The notes beneath the pieces are model-generated. The model was not told the origin of the DNA. It was given only the letters and a program-made list of their open reading frames with translations, and made no database searches. A DNA stretch of 64,000 bases from Paraflavitalea soli (GTDB lineage Bacteria > Bacteroidota > Bacteroidia > Chitinophagales > Chitinophagaceae), in assembly GCF_003555545.1 (NCBI RefSeq), contig NZ_CP032157.1, forward strand, positions 5,832,546 to 5,896,545, written 5' to 3'. Below are positions 9,217 to 17,032 of the stretch, piece after piece; position 1 is the stretch's first letter; every line of letters begins with the position of its first letter. The position numbers and the translations under genes are program-made.

Positions 9217-9915
9217 TTATCCTGCAAAGCAATAGGAACAACCATGTTCCTGTGCCCTGTTCACAGCCCATACACCGGAAGGCACTGGCTGGATATTGGG
9301 CAACAGGCCGGATACCCATTCTTTTTTTACTGTGGCTGCATCTGCATTCATTTTGCCAGCTACTGCCGCACTGTATACGGTCATAGCAGCATCACATACG
9401 CAAAACATAACACCGCTGTCCTGTAATTCATTGATGCCAATGGCTATGGGACCAAAGCCCGGCACTTTAAAATCACCTGGTTTGGGTTTCCAGAATGGAT
9501 TGCGGGTGGCAGGTTGTTTGGTAGCAGGATCATCTGCCTTGAATAATTCGCCGAAATTGTATTTGGCCCACAGACCGTCTTCCATGGCATAAGGAATAGC
9601 ATCATGCCTCAGAATAACAACAACGCCGCATTCTTTTTCGGGTGTGCCGGTAGCTGCATTGGTAAGCATAAAAACACGTGGCCATGCAAAGGGAAATATC
9701 TCATGGGGCCTTGTAGCGTCGAATACAATACGGTGCTTGCCTTTAATTTTATTGAACCAGGCATCTGCATCAGCTATCTCATTGGGGGTTAATCCCGGAG
9801 AAGCCATCAGTCCAAAAGGTGTAGCCAATGTTGTAACGCCCAGAGCAGCGGCGCCGGTAGCCAAGGTTCCCAAAAAACCACGGCGGGATGACATGTTCAG
9901 ATCATTGTTTTGCAT
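9217..9915 (-). CDS. Tat-exported DsrE-like protein
   Basis: A 232-residue protein with a twin-arginine signal: SSRRGFLGT (residues 9-17) then a hydrophobic stretch ending near residue 34. The mature part (HRIVFDATRP, CGVVVILRHDAIPYAMED, SGVMFCVCDAAMTVYS) follows a DsrE-like strand-helix order and carries several Cys, including CVC near the middle and CSYC at the very end, which could bind a metal or form disulfides. Tat export suggests it folds, perhaps with a cofactor, before transport. It starts upstream of the TsdA-like gene (25-base gap to 9191) and is probably the first gene of that operon. Its exact role is not known. Confidence 0.7.
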   Translation of the reverse strand: MQNNDLNMSSRRGFLGTLATGAAALGVTTLATPFGLMASPGLTPNEIADADAWFNKIKGKHRIVFDATRPHEIFPFAWPRVFMLTNAATGTPEKECGVVVILRHDAIPYAMEDGLWAKYNFGELFKADDPATKQPATRNPFWKPKPGDFKVPGFGPIAIGINELQDSGVMFCVCDAAMTVYSAAVAGKMNADAATVKKEWVSGLLPNIQPVPSGVWAVNRAQEHGCSYCFAG

Positions 9916-10303
9916 AACAGAATTTTTTTAATGAACAACACAAAATTCCTTACACCCCCGGGCTTTTTCAATGCCCGAAAGTACAACAGGACATCCCCGA
10001 AACCGGGGAGCTTAGTTAATGGTTAATGATCAGACAAGGACCGGCCGTTGCAGGGAAAGAATGATCCACTGAAAAGGATACAGAAAATACTTAGCGAGTG
10101 ATAGCGGATTTTTGTAATGCTGGTGACGTAAGGTTATTCGTCAGCTCATTACTACGAGGAGAGAAAGATATCCAGGCGTAACAGACCACTGTATAAAGTC
10201 GAATAAATCCTATCCTAAATTTACCTAAATAATATGGGGTATAGACGTGCTTTTTATGCAGCACCATGGCATATTAGGTTGTGAGTAAAACTTCTTGCTG
10301 GAA
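9916..10303. other. Gene-free stretch of 388 bases
   Basis: No convincing coding frame. For the minus-strand Tat/DsrE gene there is a weak promoter-like GAATTTTG at about 9942-9949 with a TTG about 20 bases upstream. A short stem (CCCCG/CGGGG, 9995-10008) follows. It also contains the 3' end region of the TauE gene transcript. Nothing else recognised. Confidence 0.5.
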
Positions 10304-11113
10304 TTAGGAAAAGAATAGCTCGCGGCTGAGTACTACAAGAGCGATGATCAATACAAACCATCCAAATCCCTTCCGGAGCGAGTTGGCCGATATCCTGTCG
10401 GACAGGGCCGTTCCGATAAAAATGCCTCCGATGGCGATAGTGGTAAAGCTTAATAACTGTGTCCAGTTAATGGTATACTGAGCCATGGTGCTGAAGAAGC
10501 CAAACAGGGAACTAAACGTCATGATGGTAAGGGAGGATCCTACAGCAGTTTTCATGGGCAGCTTACCAAACAATACCAGTGCAGGAATGATGAGGAATCC
10601 ACCGCCAGCGCCAAGCAATCCAGTCACAATGCCTACTCCTACGCCCTGTAGAAAAAGGGGCAACATTTTGCGGGGCTGGTCTTGTGCAGGCACGGCAGCC
10701 AGTTGATTTCTGGTGGAAGAGCGGATCATAGAAACTGAGGTCAGCAACATGAGCAGCCCAAACAACAGCATAAGGAAAACGGCCTTGGTAACTACCAACG
10801 GGCCGATGGTGAAGAAATGGTCTGGCAGTAAGGGCACCAGGTGATGACGGGCAATAAATACGGACAGCATGGAAGCACTGCCAAATACAAATACAACGGG
10901 AATGTCAACCAATCCCTTCTTAAAAGCTTTTACAGAACCTACCAGGCTACAGCTACCCACCACAAACAAAGAGTACATGGTGGCCAAAACGGGCTCTACA
11001 TGCAGCAGGTACACCAATACGGGTACGGTAATGATGGAGCCTCCGCCTCCCACCAAACCCAGTGAAAGGCCAATCAATACAGCTATAATGTAGCCTGCTA
11101 TTTCCATAGGCAT
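10304..11113 (-). CDS. TauE/SafE-family anion exporter
   Basis: A 269-residue protein with about seven to eight membrane helices. It opens with the family's glycine-rich block SLGLVGGGGSIITVPVLVYL and repeats it midway as IVTGLLGAGGGFLIIPALVL, the internal duplication typical of TauE/SafE. Members export sulfite, sulfonates or other organic anions across the inner membrane. It lies 388 bases upstream of the TsdA/DsrE genes in the same orientation, so a role in removing sulfur oxyanions is plausible but inferred from context. Start is the ATG at 11113; a second ATG lies two codons in. Confidence 0.88.
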   Translation of the reverse strand: MPMEIAGYIIAVLIGLSLGLVGGGGSIITVPVLVYLLHVEPVLATMYSLFVVGSCSLVGSVKAFKKGLVDIPVVFVFGSASMLSVFIARHHLVPLLPDHFFTIGPLVVTKAVFLMLLFGLLMLLTSVSMIRSSTRNQLAAVPAQDQPRKMLPLFLQGVGVGIVTGLLGAGGGFLIIPALVLFGKLPMKTAVGSSLTIMTFSSLFGFFSTMAQYTINWTQLLSFTTIAIGGIFIGTALSDRISANSLRKGFGWFVLIIALVVLSRELFFS

Positions 11114-11127
11114 AACTTCTTTAGATC

Positions 11128-11160
11128 AGGGTGAGCCGCCTTTGAAAGGCGATCCACCCT
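11128..11160. other. Two-part stem-loop in the leader of the TauE gene
   Basis: AGGGTG/CACCCT (11128-11133 with 11155-11160) encloses CGCCTT-TGA-AAGGCG (11137-11151) across a 3x3 internal loop. It lies 15 bases before the TauE start on the minus strand, in the gap between divergent genes. No known riboswitch class is recognised. Confidence 0.5.
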
Positions 11161-11276
11161 TCGATAGAGTGGCATCGGCTCAAGTTGTGTTCAAAAAAGT
11201 GCGGAAAGGTAAGGTTAGTTTGCGAGGTGGCGCATCCCCTTTTGTGTGAAGATGTGAGTAAAATGAGGTTTTCCGG

Positions 11277-11308
11277 TTGCCAGGAGTTCTTCGGTTCCCG
11301 TATTTTTG
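11277..11308 (+). promoter_or_regulatory. Bacteroidota-type promoter for rnhB
   Basis: TTG at 11277-11279, 21 bases, then TATTTTTG at 11301-11308: an exact TAnnTTTG element. It overlaps the TTG at 11306, which rules that codon out as the translation start. Confidence 0.65.
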
Positions 11309-11323
11309 GCCAAAGTTTATCCG

Positions 11324-11923
11324 TTGCTCAAACCTTTTCACCAGGAAATATTGATAGAAGCGGGCTGTGATGAAGCCGGCCGGGGCTGTCTGGCAGGTCC
11401 TGTATTTGCCGCCGCGGTTATATTGCCCAAGGATTTTCACCACCCCCTGCTCAATGATTCCAAACAGGTAACGGAAGAACACCGGTATGAACTAAGGCCC
11501 ATCATAGAAAAACATGCAGTAAGTTATGCAGTAGGCATTGTAGACCATGAGGAAATTGACGCCATCAACATACTAAAAGCATCCTTCAAGGCCATGCACC
11601 TGGCGATTGATAAGCTCACCACTGCGCCGCAGTTACTGCTCATCGATGGCAATCGCTTCACCACCTACCCTACCATACCGCATGAATGCATCATCAAAGG
11701 TGATGGCATTTACGCTTCGATAGCAGCCGCCAGCATACTGGCCAAAACTTACCGCGACGATTACATGATGCAGTTGCACGATCAGTTTCCCCAATACAAC
11801 TGGAACTCCAACAAGGGATATGCTACGCTTAAACACCGCAATGCTATTGAAGCGCATGGCATGAGCCCCTATCACCGCAAATCCTTCCAATGCCTGCCCT
11901 CGCAGCTGGAGTTGGATTTATAA
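11324..11923 (+). CDS. rnhB: Ribonuclease HII
   Basis: Cuts the RNA strand of RNA-DNA hybrids, including single misinserted ribonucleotides. The catalytic Asp-Glu pair is in CDEAGRG (residues 15-21), with a further acidic residue in LLLIDGN and the SILAKTYRD motif later. The frame opens at a TTG at 11306, but that codon is part of the -7 promoter box, so the TTG at 11324 (giving MLKPFHQE, as in relatives) is preferred. That gives 199 residues, the normal size. No ATG is available in this part of the frame. Confidence 0.93.
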   Translation: MLKPFHQEILIEAGCDEAGRGCLAGPVFAAAVILPKDFHHPLLNDSKQVTEEHRYELRPIIEKHAVSYAVGIVDHEEIDAINILKASFKAMHLAIDKLTTAPQLLLIDGNRFTTYPTIPHECIIKGDGIYASIAAASILAKTYRDDYMMQLHDQFPQYNWNSNKGYATLKHRNAIEAHGMSPYHRKSFQCLPSQLELDL

Positions 11924-12019
11924 ATTTTATAACATTTACGGGTACTCCCTCCTTTAAACTACGGCTTTCACTGGCAGTCTTACTACTGTGGATTTATTTG
12001 TTGCACTAAAAACTACAGT

Positions 12020-12331
12020 ATGAAAACGAAATTGATCCTGGGAATAATGCTCTTATTAGGGCTCTCGATAGGCGCCAATGCACAGTCATTGCGTGGTAAG
12101 GACCGTGCCCAACATCAACGTATTGAACAAGGCAGGCGGAGTGGTGAACTGACCAGAGGAGAAGCGTACCGCTTATCAAAACAACAACGTCATATGCACA
12201 GGCAATACCAGCGGTACAGGAGAGACGGGCATATCAGCAGGGGTGAAAGAAGGCACCTGGCATATGAACAACGCAGGGTCAATCACCATATTTACCGGTA
12301 TAAACACAATGGTAACAAACGCTTCTACTAA
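12020..12331 (+). CDS. Small, very basic exported protein
   Basis: 103 residues with a clear signal peptide (MKTKLILGIMLLLGLSIGAN, cut after NAQ). The mature 80 residues are rich in Arg, His, Gln and Tyr and contain two similar segments: RIEQGRRSGELTRGEAYRL and YRRDGHISRGERRHLAYEQ. Each has the form 'G-x-(I/L)-(T/S)-R-G-E-x-x-x-L', so it is an internal duplication of a helix-turn-helix-like hairpin. Similar short exported proteins are common in Bacteroidota and Proteobacteria without known function. A strong terminator follows at 12367-12396, so it is a single-gene unit. Confidence 0.75.
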   Translation: MKTKLILGIMLLLGLSIGANAQSLRGKDRAQHQRIEQGRRSGELTRGEAYRLSKQQRHMHRQYQRYRRDGHISRGERRHLAYEQRRVNHHIYRYKHNGNKRFY

Positions 12332-12366
12332 ATTTTTTTGTTAACGATGAATGGTTGCTCAAAGAG

Positions 12367-12396
12367 TCCCTGCATTAATTGCGGGGATCCTTTTTT
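12367..12396 (+). terminator. Intrinsic terminator after the small basic protein
   Basis: Stem TCCCTGCA / TGCGGGGA (one G-U pair) around TTAAT, then TCC and a T6 run. Confidence 0.8.
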
Positions 12397-12397
12397 G

Positions 12398-12427
12398 CGG
12401 CAATCGTGAATCGGCAGTCGGCAATGC
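12398..12427. repeat. Low-complexity word repeat, CGGCAATC/CGGCAGTC type
   Basis: The words CGGCAATCG, ATCGGCAG and TCGGCAATG follow each other directly downstream of a terminator. Confidence 0.5.
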
Positions 12428-12459
12428 GTTTGCTTCGATAGGCGATGCACGTTTCACGG

Positions 12460-13071
12460 CTACAGCATCTCCGGGAAAAAACTTGCTCTTCTTTCTTCCC
12501 ACTCCCCTTTTAGTATACTATAGTAAATAGAATCGCGGCGACGGTTGGAATGCATTTGCATATGACTGCGCAATACGCCTTCGGGTATCATCCCCACTTT
12601 CAGGAGAGCGGCTTTGGCGCGCTCATTGAGGTTATCGGTTTTGATCTCCACTCTTTCCATTTTCATAACACCAAAGGCATAACTCAGCAGGGCAAACTTT
12701 GCCTGCTTGTTGACGCCCATGCCAATGAAGTCAGGTCCCAGCCAGCTGGAACCGATCTCCAGGCGCTTGTCGAAAAAGGAAATATTCAGGTAGCTGGTAC
12801 TGCCACACACTTCTTTGGTATCCTTGTCGATGATGACAAAAGGCATTCTTTTTTCCTGTGCCCGCTCCTGCAATAAGGAGGCTATCCAGGTACGTAGTGT
12901 CTGGGGGTCATTCAATTCCTGAACAAAATACTTCCAGGTTTCTTTTGATTGCGCCAGGGGATAGAGTGCATCAAAATCATCCGGTTGTAATAAGCGAAGT
13001 AAAACACGGGGTGTTTCCAGTTCAAAAGAATCAGGGAAGAAACGCTGGTATTCATTTAATGGAGCAGACAT
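12460..13071 (-). CDS. GNAT acetyltransferase, RimJ/RimL type
   Basis: A 203-residue acetyl-CoA dependent N-acetyltransferase. It opens with FELETPRVLLRLLQPDDFDA, the standard start of the RimJ/RimL group (Acetyltransf_3). The core continues with FVIIDKDTKEVCGSTSYLNI and the acetyl-CoA region GMGVNKQAKFALLSYAFGVM, then VEIKTDNLNERAKAALLKVG, a classic GNAT ending. The substrate (protein N-terminus, peptide or small molecule) cannot be told. It is 36 bases downstream of the Sua5/YciO-type gene in the same direction. Confidence 0.88.
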   Translation of the reverse strand: MSAPLNEYQRFFPDSFELETPRVLLRLLQPDDFDALYPLAQSKETWKYFVQELNDPQTLRTWIASLLQERAQEKRMPFVIIDKDTKEVCGSTSYLNISFFDKRLEIGSSWLGPDFIGMGVNKQAKFALLSYAFGVMKMERVEIKTDNLNERAKAALLKVGMIPEGVLRSHMQMHSNRRRDSIYYSILKGEWEERRASFFPEML

Positions 13072-13107
13072 ATGTAATGGCTATTAGGCCGACGAATATA
13101 CAGCCAA

Positions 13108-13719
13108 TTATTCAGCCACCCATTCCCCGGCACCCTGCCTGATGATGACCGGCTCTTCACCTGTACAATCGATCACGGTAGAAGGCACCATGCCGCCAAT
13201 GCCGCCATCCACTACAATATCTACCAGCTTTTCAAAATTGGCGTACATGAGTTCGGGATCAGTATATTCTTCCACCATCTCACCGGGGAGGGTTGTACTC
13301 AATATGGGATGGCCCAATTCTTTTACAATAGCCCGGGCTATATTGTTATCCGGAACCCGTATACCGATGGTGTCCTTTTTACTTTTGAGGATCTTGGGTA
13401 CTTCCTTGCTGGCCGGCAAAATGAAAGTATAAGGACCGGGCAGGTAACTTTTAAGCATCCGGTACAGGGGAGTAGAAATGCTTTTGGTGTACTGGCTGAG
13501 GTCGCTCAGATCATGACAAATAAAGGATAGCTGTGCTTTCTGAGGGTTTACCTGTTTAATACGGCAAATGCGTTCGATGGCCTTTTGCTGATAGATATCA
13601 CAACCAAGTCCGTAAATTGTGTCGGTAGGATAAATGATCACTTCTCCTTTAGACAAACCGTTTACAATTGTATGAATATTACGGGGCTGTGGATTATCAG
13701 GATGAAGATGTAGCAGCAT
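13108..13719 (-). CDS. Sua5/YciO/YrdC-family protein (threonylcarbamoyl-AMP synthase type)
   Basis: 203 residues of the YrdC fold. The ATP/threonine binding text is EVIIYPTDTIYGLGCD (residues about 26-41), with KSKKDTIGIRVPDN and PILSTTLPG further on and PSTVIDCTGEEPVIIRQGAG at the end. In the TsaC/Sua5 branch this enzyme makes threonylcarbamoyl-AMP for the t6A37 modification of ANN-decoding tRNAs. The start MLLHLHPDNPQPRN and overall length resemble the YciO branch, whose activity is less certain, so the assignment is to the family. Confidence 0.88.
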   Translation of the reverse strand: MLLHLHPDNPQPRNIHTIVNGLSKGEVIIYPTDTIYGLGCDIYQQKAIERICRIKQVNPQKAQLSFICHDLSDLSQYTKSISTPLYRMLKSYLPGPYTFILPASKEVPKILKSKKDTIGIRVPDNNIARAIVKELGHPILSTTLPGEMVEEYTDPELMYANFEKLVDIVVDGGIGGMVPSTVIDCTGEEPVIIRQGAGEWVAE

Positions 13720-13879
13720 GCCATAAAATTATAGGTAAAAGTCAATAAATAGCAAAAACTGATCCCGGGGGCAAGAAAACGCAACAAAAATGGCCTCACA
13801 GTTGTCACATTATCAAGATATTCGGGGAGCTGTGGCAGTATAAATAGATTTAATATTAAATTAGCGCTAAATTTTGTCC

Positions 13880-14770
13880 ATGCGTTTACAACCTGTTGAC
13901 AGAGTAGATACTATAAGCGGAGAAGACTTTCAGCAGCACTATTATAAACCCATGAAGCCAGTAGTGATCAACAACCTGGCAAAAGATTGGCCTGCCTATA
14001 CGAAATGGAACTGGAATTACTTCAAACAAATGGTGGGCGATAAACGGGTGGGGCTGTACAACAATGTTAAAAGCGACGCCTATACCCCAATCAATACGGC
14101 TGATGATTACAAGACCTTTGGTGAGTATATTGATATGATCAGTGAAGGTCCTGCTGCCTGGCGCATCTTCCTTTTCAACATTTTTGACCATGCACCACAG
14201 CTCACGCAGGACTTTACCTGGCCTGAACATATGATGAAAGGTTTTGTCAAGAAATTCCCCATGCTGTTTACAGGTGGCGCTACGAGTATTACCCACATGC
14301 ACTTCGATATTGATATGTCGCACATCCTGCATACCCAATTTGCGGGCCGGAAGAAAGTGCTGTTATTCCCTTTTGAAGAGCAACACAAGCTGTACCGCAA
14401 ACCTTTTGAAGTGCTTAGCCTGGCCGATTTTTCCCATTACCATCAAAATGGCCATCCGGATTATCAGCAATTCCCGGCCTTAAAGCTGGCGGAAGGCTAT
14501 GAAGTGATACTGGGCCATGGTGACACTTTATTTATGCCAGCCGGTTATTGGCATCATATGGAGTATTTAGACAGTGGCTTTGCCATGAGTCTAAGGGCAT
14601 TACAATCTTCTTTTACGGGCAAGTTGCAGGGCGCCTGGAATCTCTTTGGCATGCGAAGCATTGACACGGTCATGAAAAAGACAATGCCCAAATGGTGGTA
14701 TGACTATAAAAAAGAGAAAGTATTCAAGGCGGCAGAAAAAGAATTGAGCCTTCAAACGATGCCCCAATAG
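13880..14770 (+). CDS. Cupin-like (JmjC-type) Fe(II) oxygenase family protein
   Basis: A 296-residue protein of the cupin_8 group. The likely metal triad is His141-x-Asp143 in HMHFDIDMSH and His225 or His226 in GYWHHMEYL, as in JmjC-type 2-oxoglutarate oxygenases. The N-terminus PVVINNLAKDWPAYTKW is the usual family opening ('P-V-V-I-x-x-x-x-x-x-W-P-A'). It may hydroxylate a protein or small molecule; the target is unknown. The ATG at 13880 is used; an upstream TTG at 13874 lies inside an ATTTTG promoter-like element that ends only 3 bases before the ATG, which hints at a leaderless message. Confidence 0.82.
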   Translation: MRLQPVDRVDTISGEDFQQHYYKPMKPVVINNLAKDWPAYTKWNWNYFKQMVGDKRVGLYNNVKSDAYTPINTADDYKTFGEYIDMISEGPAAWRIFLFNIFDHAPQLTQDFTWPEHMMKGFVKKFPMLFTGGATSITHMHFDIDMSHILHTQFAGRKKVLLFPFEEQHKLYRKPFEVLSLADFSHYHQNGHPDYQQFPALKLAEGYEVILGHGDTLFMPAGYWHHMEYLDSGFAMSLRALQSSFTGKLQGAWNLFGMRSIDTVMKKTMPKWWYDYKKEKVFKAAEKELSLQTMPQ

Positions 14771-15396
14771 ACCTTTTTAATGGTTCTTTTTATGGCCTGA
14801 AATGGAAATTCAGATCACTAAAAGATTTTCAAAGCATAATTGATCTTTCTTAATAAATGGGTTCAAATGCCCCGCTCATTAAAAATTCTTGAAGAAAATA
14901 TTGATTTTTAAGAAAACAGTCTTTACTTTTACCCTGCTTATGTGCTGAAACACTATTCACACCCGCAAAGCATCCTGAAATCTCCAATCTCCTCATTCCA
15001 ACCATCCAATTTCCGGTACTATCGAAAAGAAAGCACGAATTCAATTCGTACAAATACTTTGTTCGCTACCCTTGTAAATGTTTTTACCTCTGTTACGTTG
15101 TTTACGACCCTGTGCGTTTTGGCAACTGAAAATATCGTTGTCAGTACCAAAACCAACTGCTTATGCTCCAAAGTTGCGGCAGTAAAAATGTAAGTGGATC
15201 AACTGAAAGTGCTCATCTGAACAATAAGAAACCAGTTTCTGGCCTACTATCCGCCATGCTGAGCCGCTTTTATGTTTCTTTCACTTGAACGACGGATAAT
15301 CCAATTCAAGACCAATTTGGGATCCTTTAAACTGAATTTATATAGTCAAATATATAGTTACCTTCTTTCTTTTTGTGGTTTCAGAGGTAAGCACAG
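14771..15396 (+). other. Gene-poor stretch of 626 bases ending in a plus-strand terminator
   Basis: There is an 83-codon frame at 14942-15193 (GTG start) but its product has no recognisable features, so it is not called. An odd-symmetry palindrome ACGAATT-C-AATTCGT lies at 15035-15049. The strong terminator at 15397-15424 means something is transcribed rightward here: a long 3' tail of the cupin message, a small RNA or a small gene. Confidence 0.4.
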
Positions 15397-15424
15397 GCCG
15401 GCGATTTCCATCGCTGGCTTTCTT
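15397..15424 (+). terminator. Intrinsic terminator
   Basis: GCCGGCGAT / ATCGCTGGC (one G-U pair) around TTCC, followed by TTTCTT. Only the plus strand has the T-tract. Confidence 0.75.
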
Positions 15425-15432
15425 CATTTTTA

Positions 15433-15461
15433 GAAGGCAACAAGGCAGTGAGGCAACGAGG
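15433..15461. repeat. Low-complexity word repeat, GGCAACAAGGC type
   Basis: AAGGCAACAAGGCAGTGAGG followed by another CAACGAG copy. Same family and same orientation as 4281-4315. Confidence 0.7.
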
Positions 15462-15462
15462 T

Positions 15463-16494
15463 TTAGGAGATGGTCCAGGTTTCGTGACCACGCAACAGCT
15501 TGTCCAGATCGCCCTTGCCTTTTGAATGGATGATTTCCTGTATTTGCAGTTCCATCATTTCCTCGTAACAGGGCCGGTCAGTTTCGTAGAAAACCCCAAA
15601 TGGACGGGGCAGGTGCCCTTCAATCCGGGGATCATCAAACATACGAACCAGTATCTGGGCTTTATAAAAATCGTGGTCATCGTGTATCCACAGGTCATCG
15701 GCACTGGCACCCTCACCCAATTCCACAATGACGGGCTTAAATCCATCCAATTTGATCCCTTTGTTCTTTTGGGCGCCAAAAATGAGTGGTTTACCCTGCT
15801 CCAGGAACAAGGTATTATCGGGCTTGGTGGCCTTCTCCGTAAACGGTTCAAAAGCACCATCATTAAAAATATTGCAGTTCTGGTAGATCTCGAGGAAGGA
15901 AGAACCCTTGTGCTTATGACTGCGGATCAGCGATTCCTGCAGATGTTTGGGGTCACGATCCATGGTCCGGGCAATAAAGGTGGCATCTGCTCCCATTGCC
16001 AGCGCCAAAGGATTGAAAGGATGGTCTATACTGCCATAAGGAGTTGATTTGGTCACCTTTTGTTCTTCCGAAGTGGGGGAATACTGCCCTTTGGTGAGCC
16101 CATAGATCTGGTTATTGAACAACATGATGTTCACATCGAAATTACGGCGTAGTAAATGGATGGTATGGTTACCACCAATACTGAGCCCGTCACCATCGCC
16201 GGTCACGATCCACACACTCAGTTCAGGCCTCGCGGCCTTTAAACCGCTGGCAACAGCCGTAGCCCTTCCATGAATGGAGTGCATCCCATAGGTGTTCATA
16301 TAATAAGGAAAGCGGCTGCTACAGCCGATACCAGATATGATCACAATATTTTCCTTGGGAATACCCAGTCCCGGCATGATCTTTTGCACCTGTGCCAGGA
16401 TGGAATAATCTCCACAGCCGGGACACCAGCGAACTTCCTGATCGGTGGCAAAGTCCTTGGCTGTTAATACGGGGGCTGTTACTGCTTCGCTCAT
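15463..16494 (-). CDS. korB: 2-oxoacid:ferredoxin oxidoreductase, beta subunit
   Basis: A 343-residue thiamine diphosphate-binding subunit that decarboxylates a 2-oxoacid, probably 2-oxoglutarate, and reduces ferredoxin. It shows VRWCPGCGDYSILA near residue 21, GIGCSSRFPYYMNTYGMHSI, the TPP motif GDGDGLSIGGNH and NNQIYGLTKGQYSPTS. The Cys residues in CPGCG and GIGCSSR belong to the 4Fe-4S site of this class. The alpha/gamma subunit is normally adjacent but is not beside it here: the upstream neighbour is an AhpD-like gene. Start is the ATG at 16494. Confidence 0.93.
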   Translation of the reverse strand: MSEAVTAPVLTAKDFATDQEVRWCPGCGDYSILAQVQKIMPGLGIPKENIVIISGIGCSSRFPYYMNTYGMHSIHGRATAVASGLKAARPELSVWIVTGDGDGLSIGGNHTIHLLRRNFDVNIMLFNNQIYGLTKGQYSPTSEEQKVTKSTPYGSIDHPFNPLALAMGADATFIARTMDRDPKHLQESLIRSHKHKGSSFLEIYQNCNIFNDGAFEPFTEKATKPDNTLFLEQGKPLIFGAQKNKGIKLDGFKPVIVELGEGASADDLWIHDDHDFYKAQILVRMFDDPRIEGHLPRPFGVFYETDRPCYEEMMELQIQEIIHSKGKGDLDKLLRGHETWTIS

Positions 16495-16514
16495 GTAATA
16501 AAGTTACTGAAAAA

Positions 16515-16544
16515 GCTGCGAGCTTTTAGCTACGAGCTGCGAGC
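16515..16544. repeat. Low-complexity word repeat, GAGCTGCGAGC type
   Basis: GCTGCGAGC at 16515-16523 returns as GAGCTGCGAGC at 16534-16544, joined by a TTTTAGCTAC word also found in the TTTTAGCTA family at 51112 and 58388. Confidence 0.55.
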
Positions 16545-16580
16545 CAAAACCCTTAGCTTCGTTTTTACAGAAAAATGCGC

Positions 16581-16928
16581 TTAGTTTGTAGCAATCAGCT
16601 CTTCCCAATACTCTGCAGCCCGGCGGGTGTGGGGGATAACGATGGTGCCGCCTACAATATTAGCTACGGCAAATACCTCATACATTTCTTCTGTATTGAC
16701 ACCCAATTCATGGCATTTGCCCAGGTGGTATTTGATACAATCATCGCAACGCAATACCATACTGGCTACCAGTCCCAGCAATTCCTTGGTCCTTTTGTCC
16801 AGGGCGCCATCTTCATAAGTATTGGTATCCAGGTTCCATAAGCGTTTCATCACCAGGTTGTTTTTACCCAGTATCACTTCATTCATTTTAGTGCGATAAT
16901 CATTGAATTCATTGATCAGCTGGCTCAT
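16581..16928 (-). CDS. AhpD-like carboxymuconolactone decarboxylase-family protein
   Basis: 115 residues, all-helical fold of the CMD/AhpD family. The redox motif is RCDDCIKYHLGKCHELG: Cys-x-x-Cys with the His three residues after, as in AhpD where the pair reduces peroxiredoxin. Later VANIVGGTIVIPHTRRA is the second family block. The frame is open to a TTG at 16949, but that TTG lies in a TAATTTTG promoter box, so the ATG at 16928 is used. Role inferred as thiol-based peroxide defence. Confidence 0.87.
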   Translation of the reverse strand: MSQLINEFNDYRTKMNEVILGKNNLVMKRLWNLDTNTYEDGALDKRTKELLGLVASMVLRCDDCIKYHLGKCHELGVNTEEMYEVFAVANIVGGTIVIPHTRRAAEYWEELIATN

Positions 16929-16946
16929 AACTTGTTTATTATTCCC

Positions 16947-16954
16947 CAAAATTA
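16947..16954 (-). promoter_or_regulatory. -7 promoter box of the AhpD-like gene
   Basis: TAATTTTG on the minus strand, an exact TAnnTTTG match, 18 bases upstream of the chosen ATG. Confidence 0.55.
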
Positions 16955-17032
16955 GGGAAGCTGTTCATTCATCATTTTACCGATCGGGTAAACGATGATG
17001 AATTCGTACATTCATTGCTACAAAACCCTGAC

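Noticed and set aside
14942-15193. 83-codon frame with GTG start
   Set aside because: No signal, motif or homology-like feature is visible and the composition is not clearly coding. Kept only as part of the gene-poor stretch.
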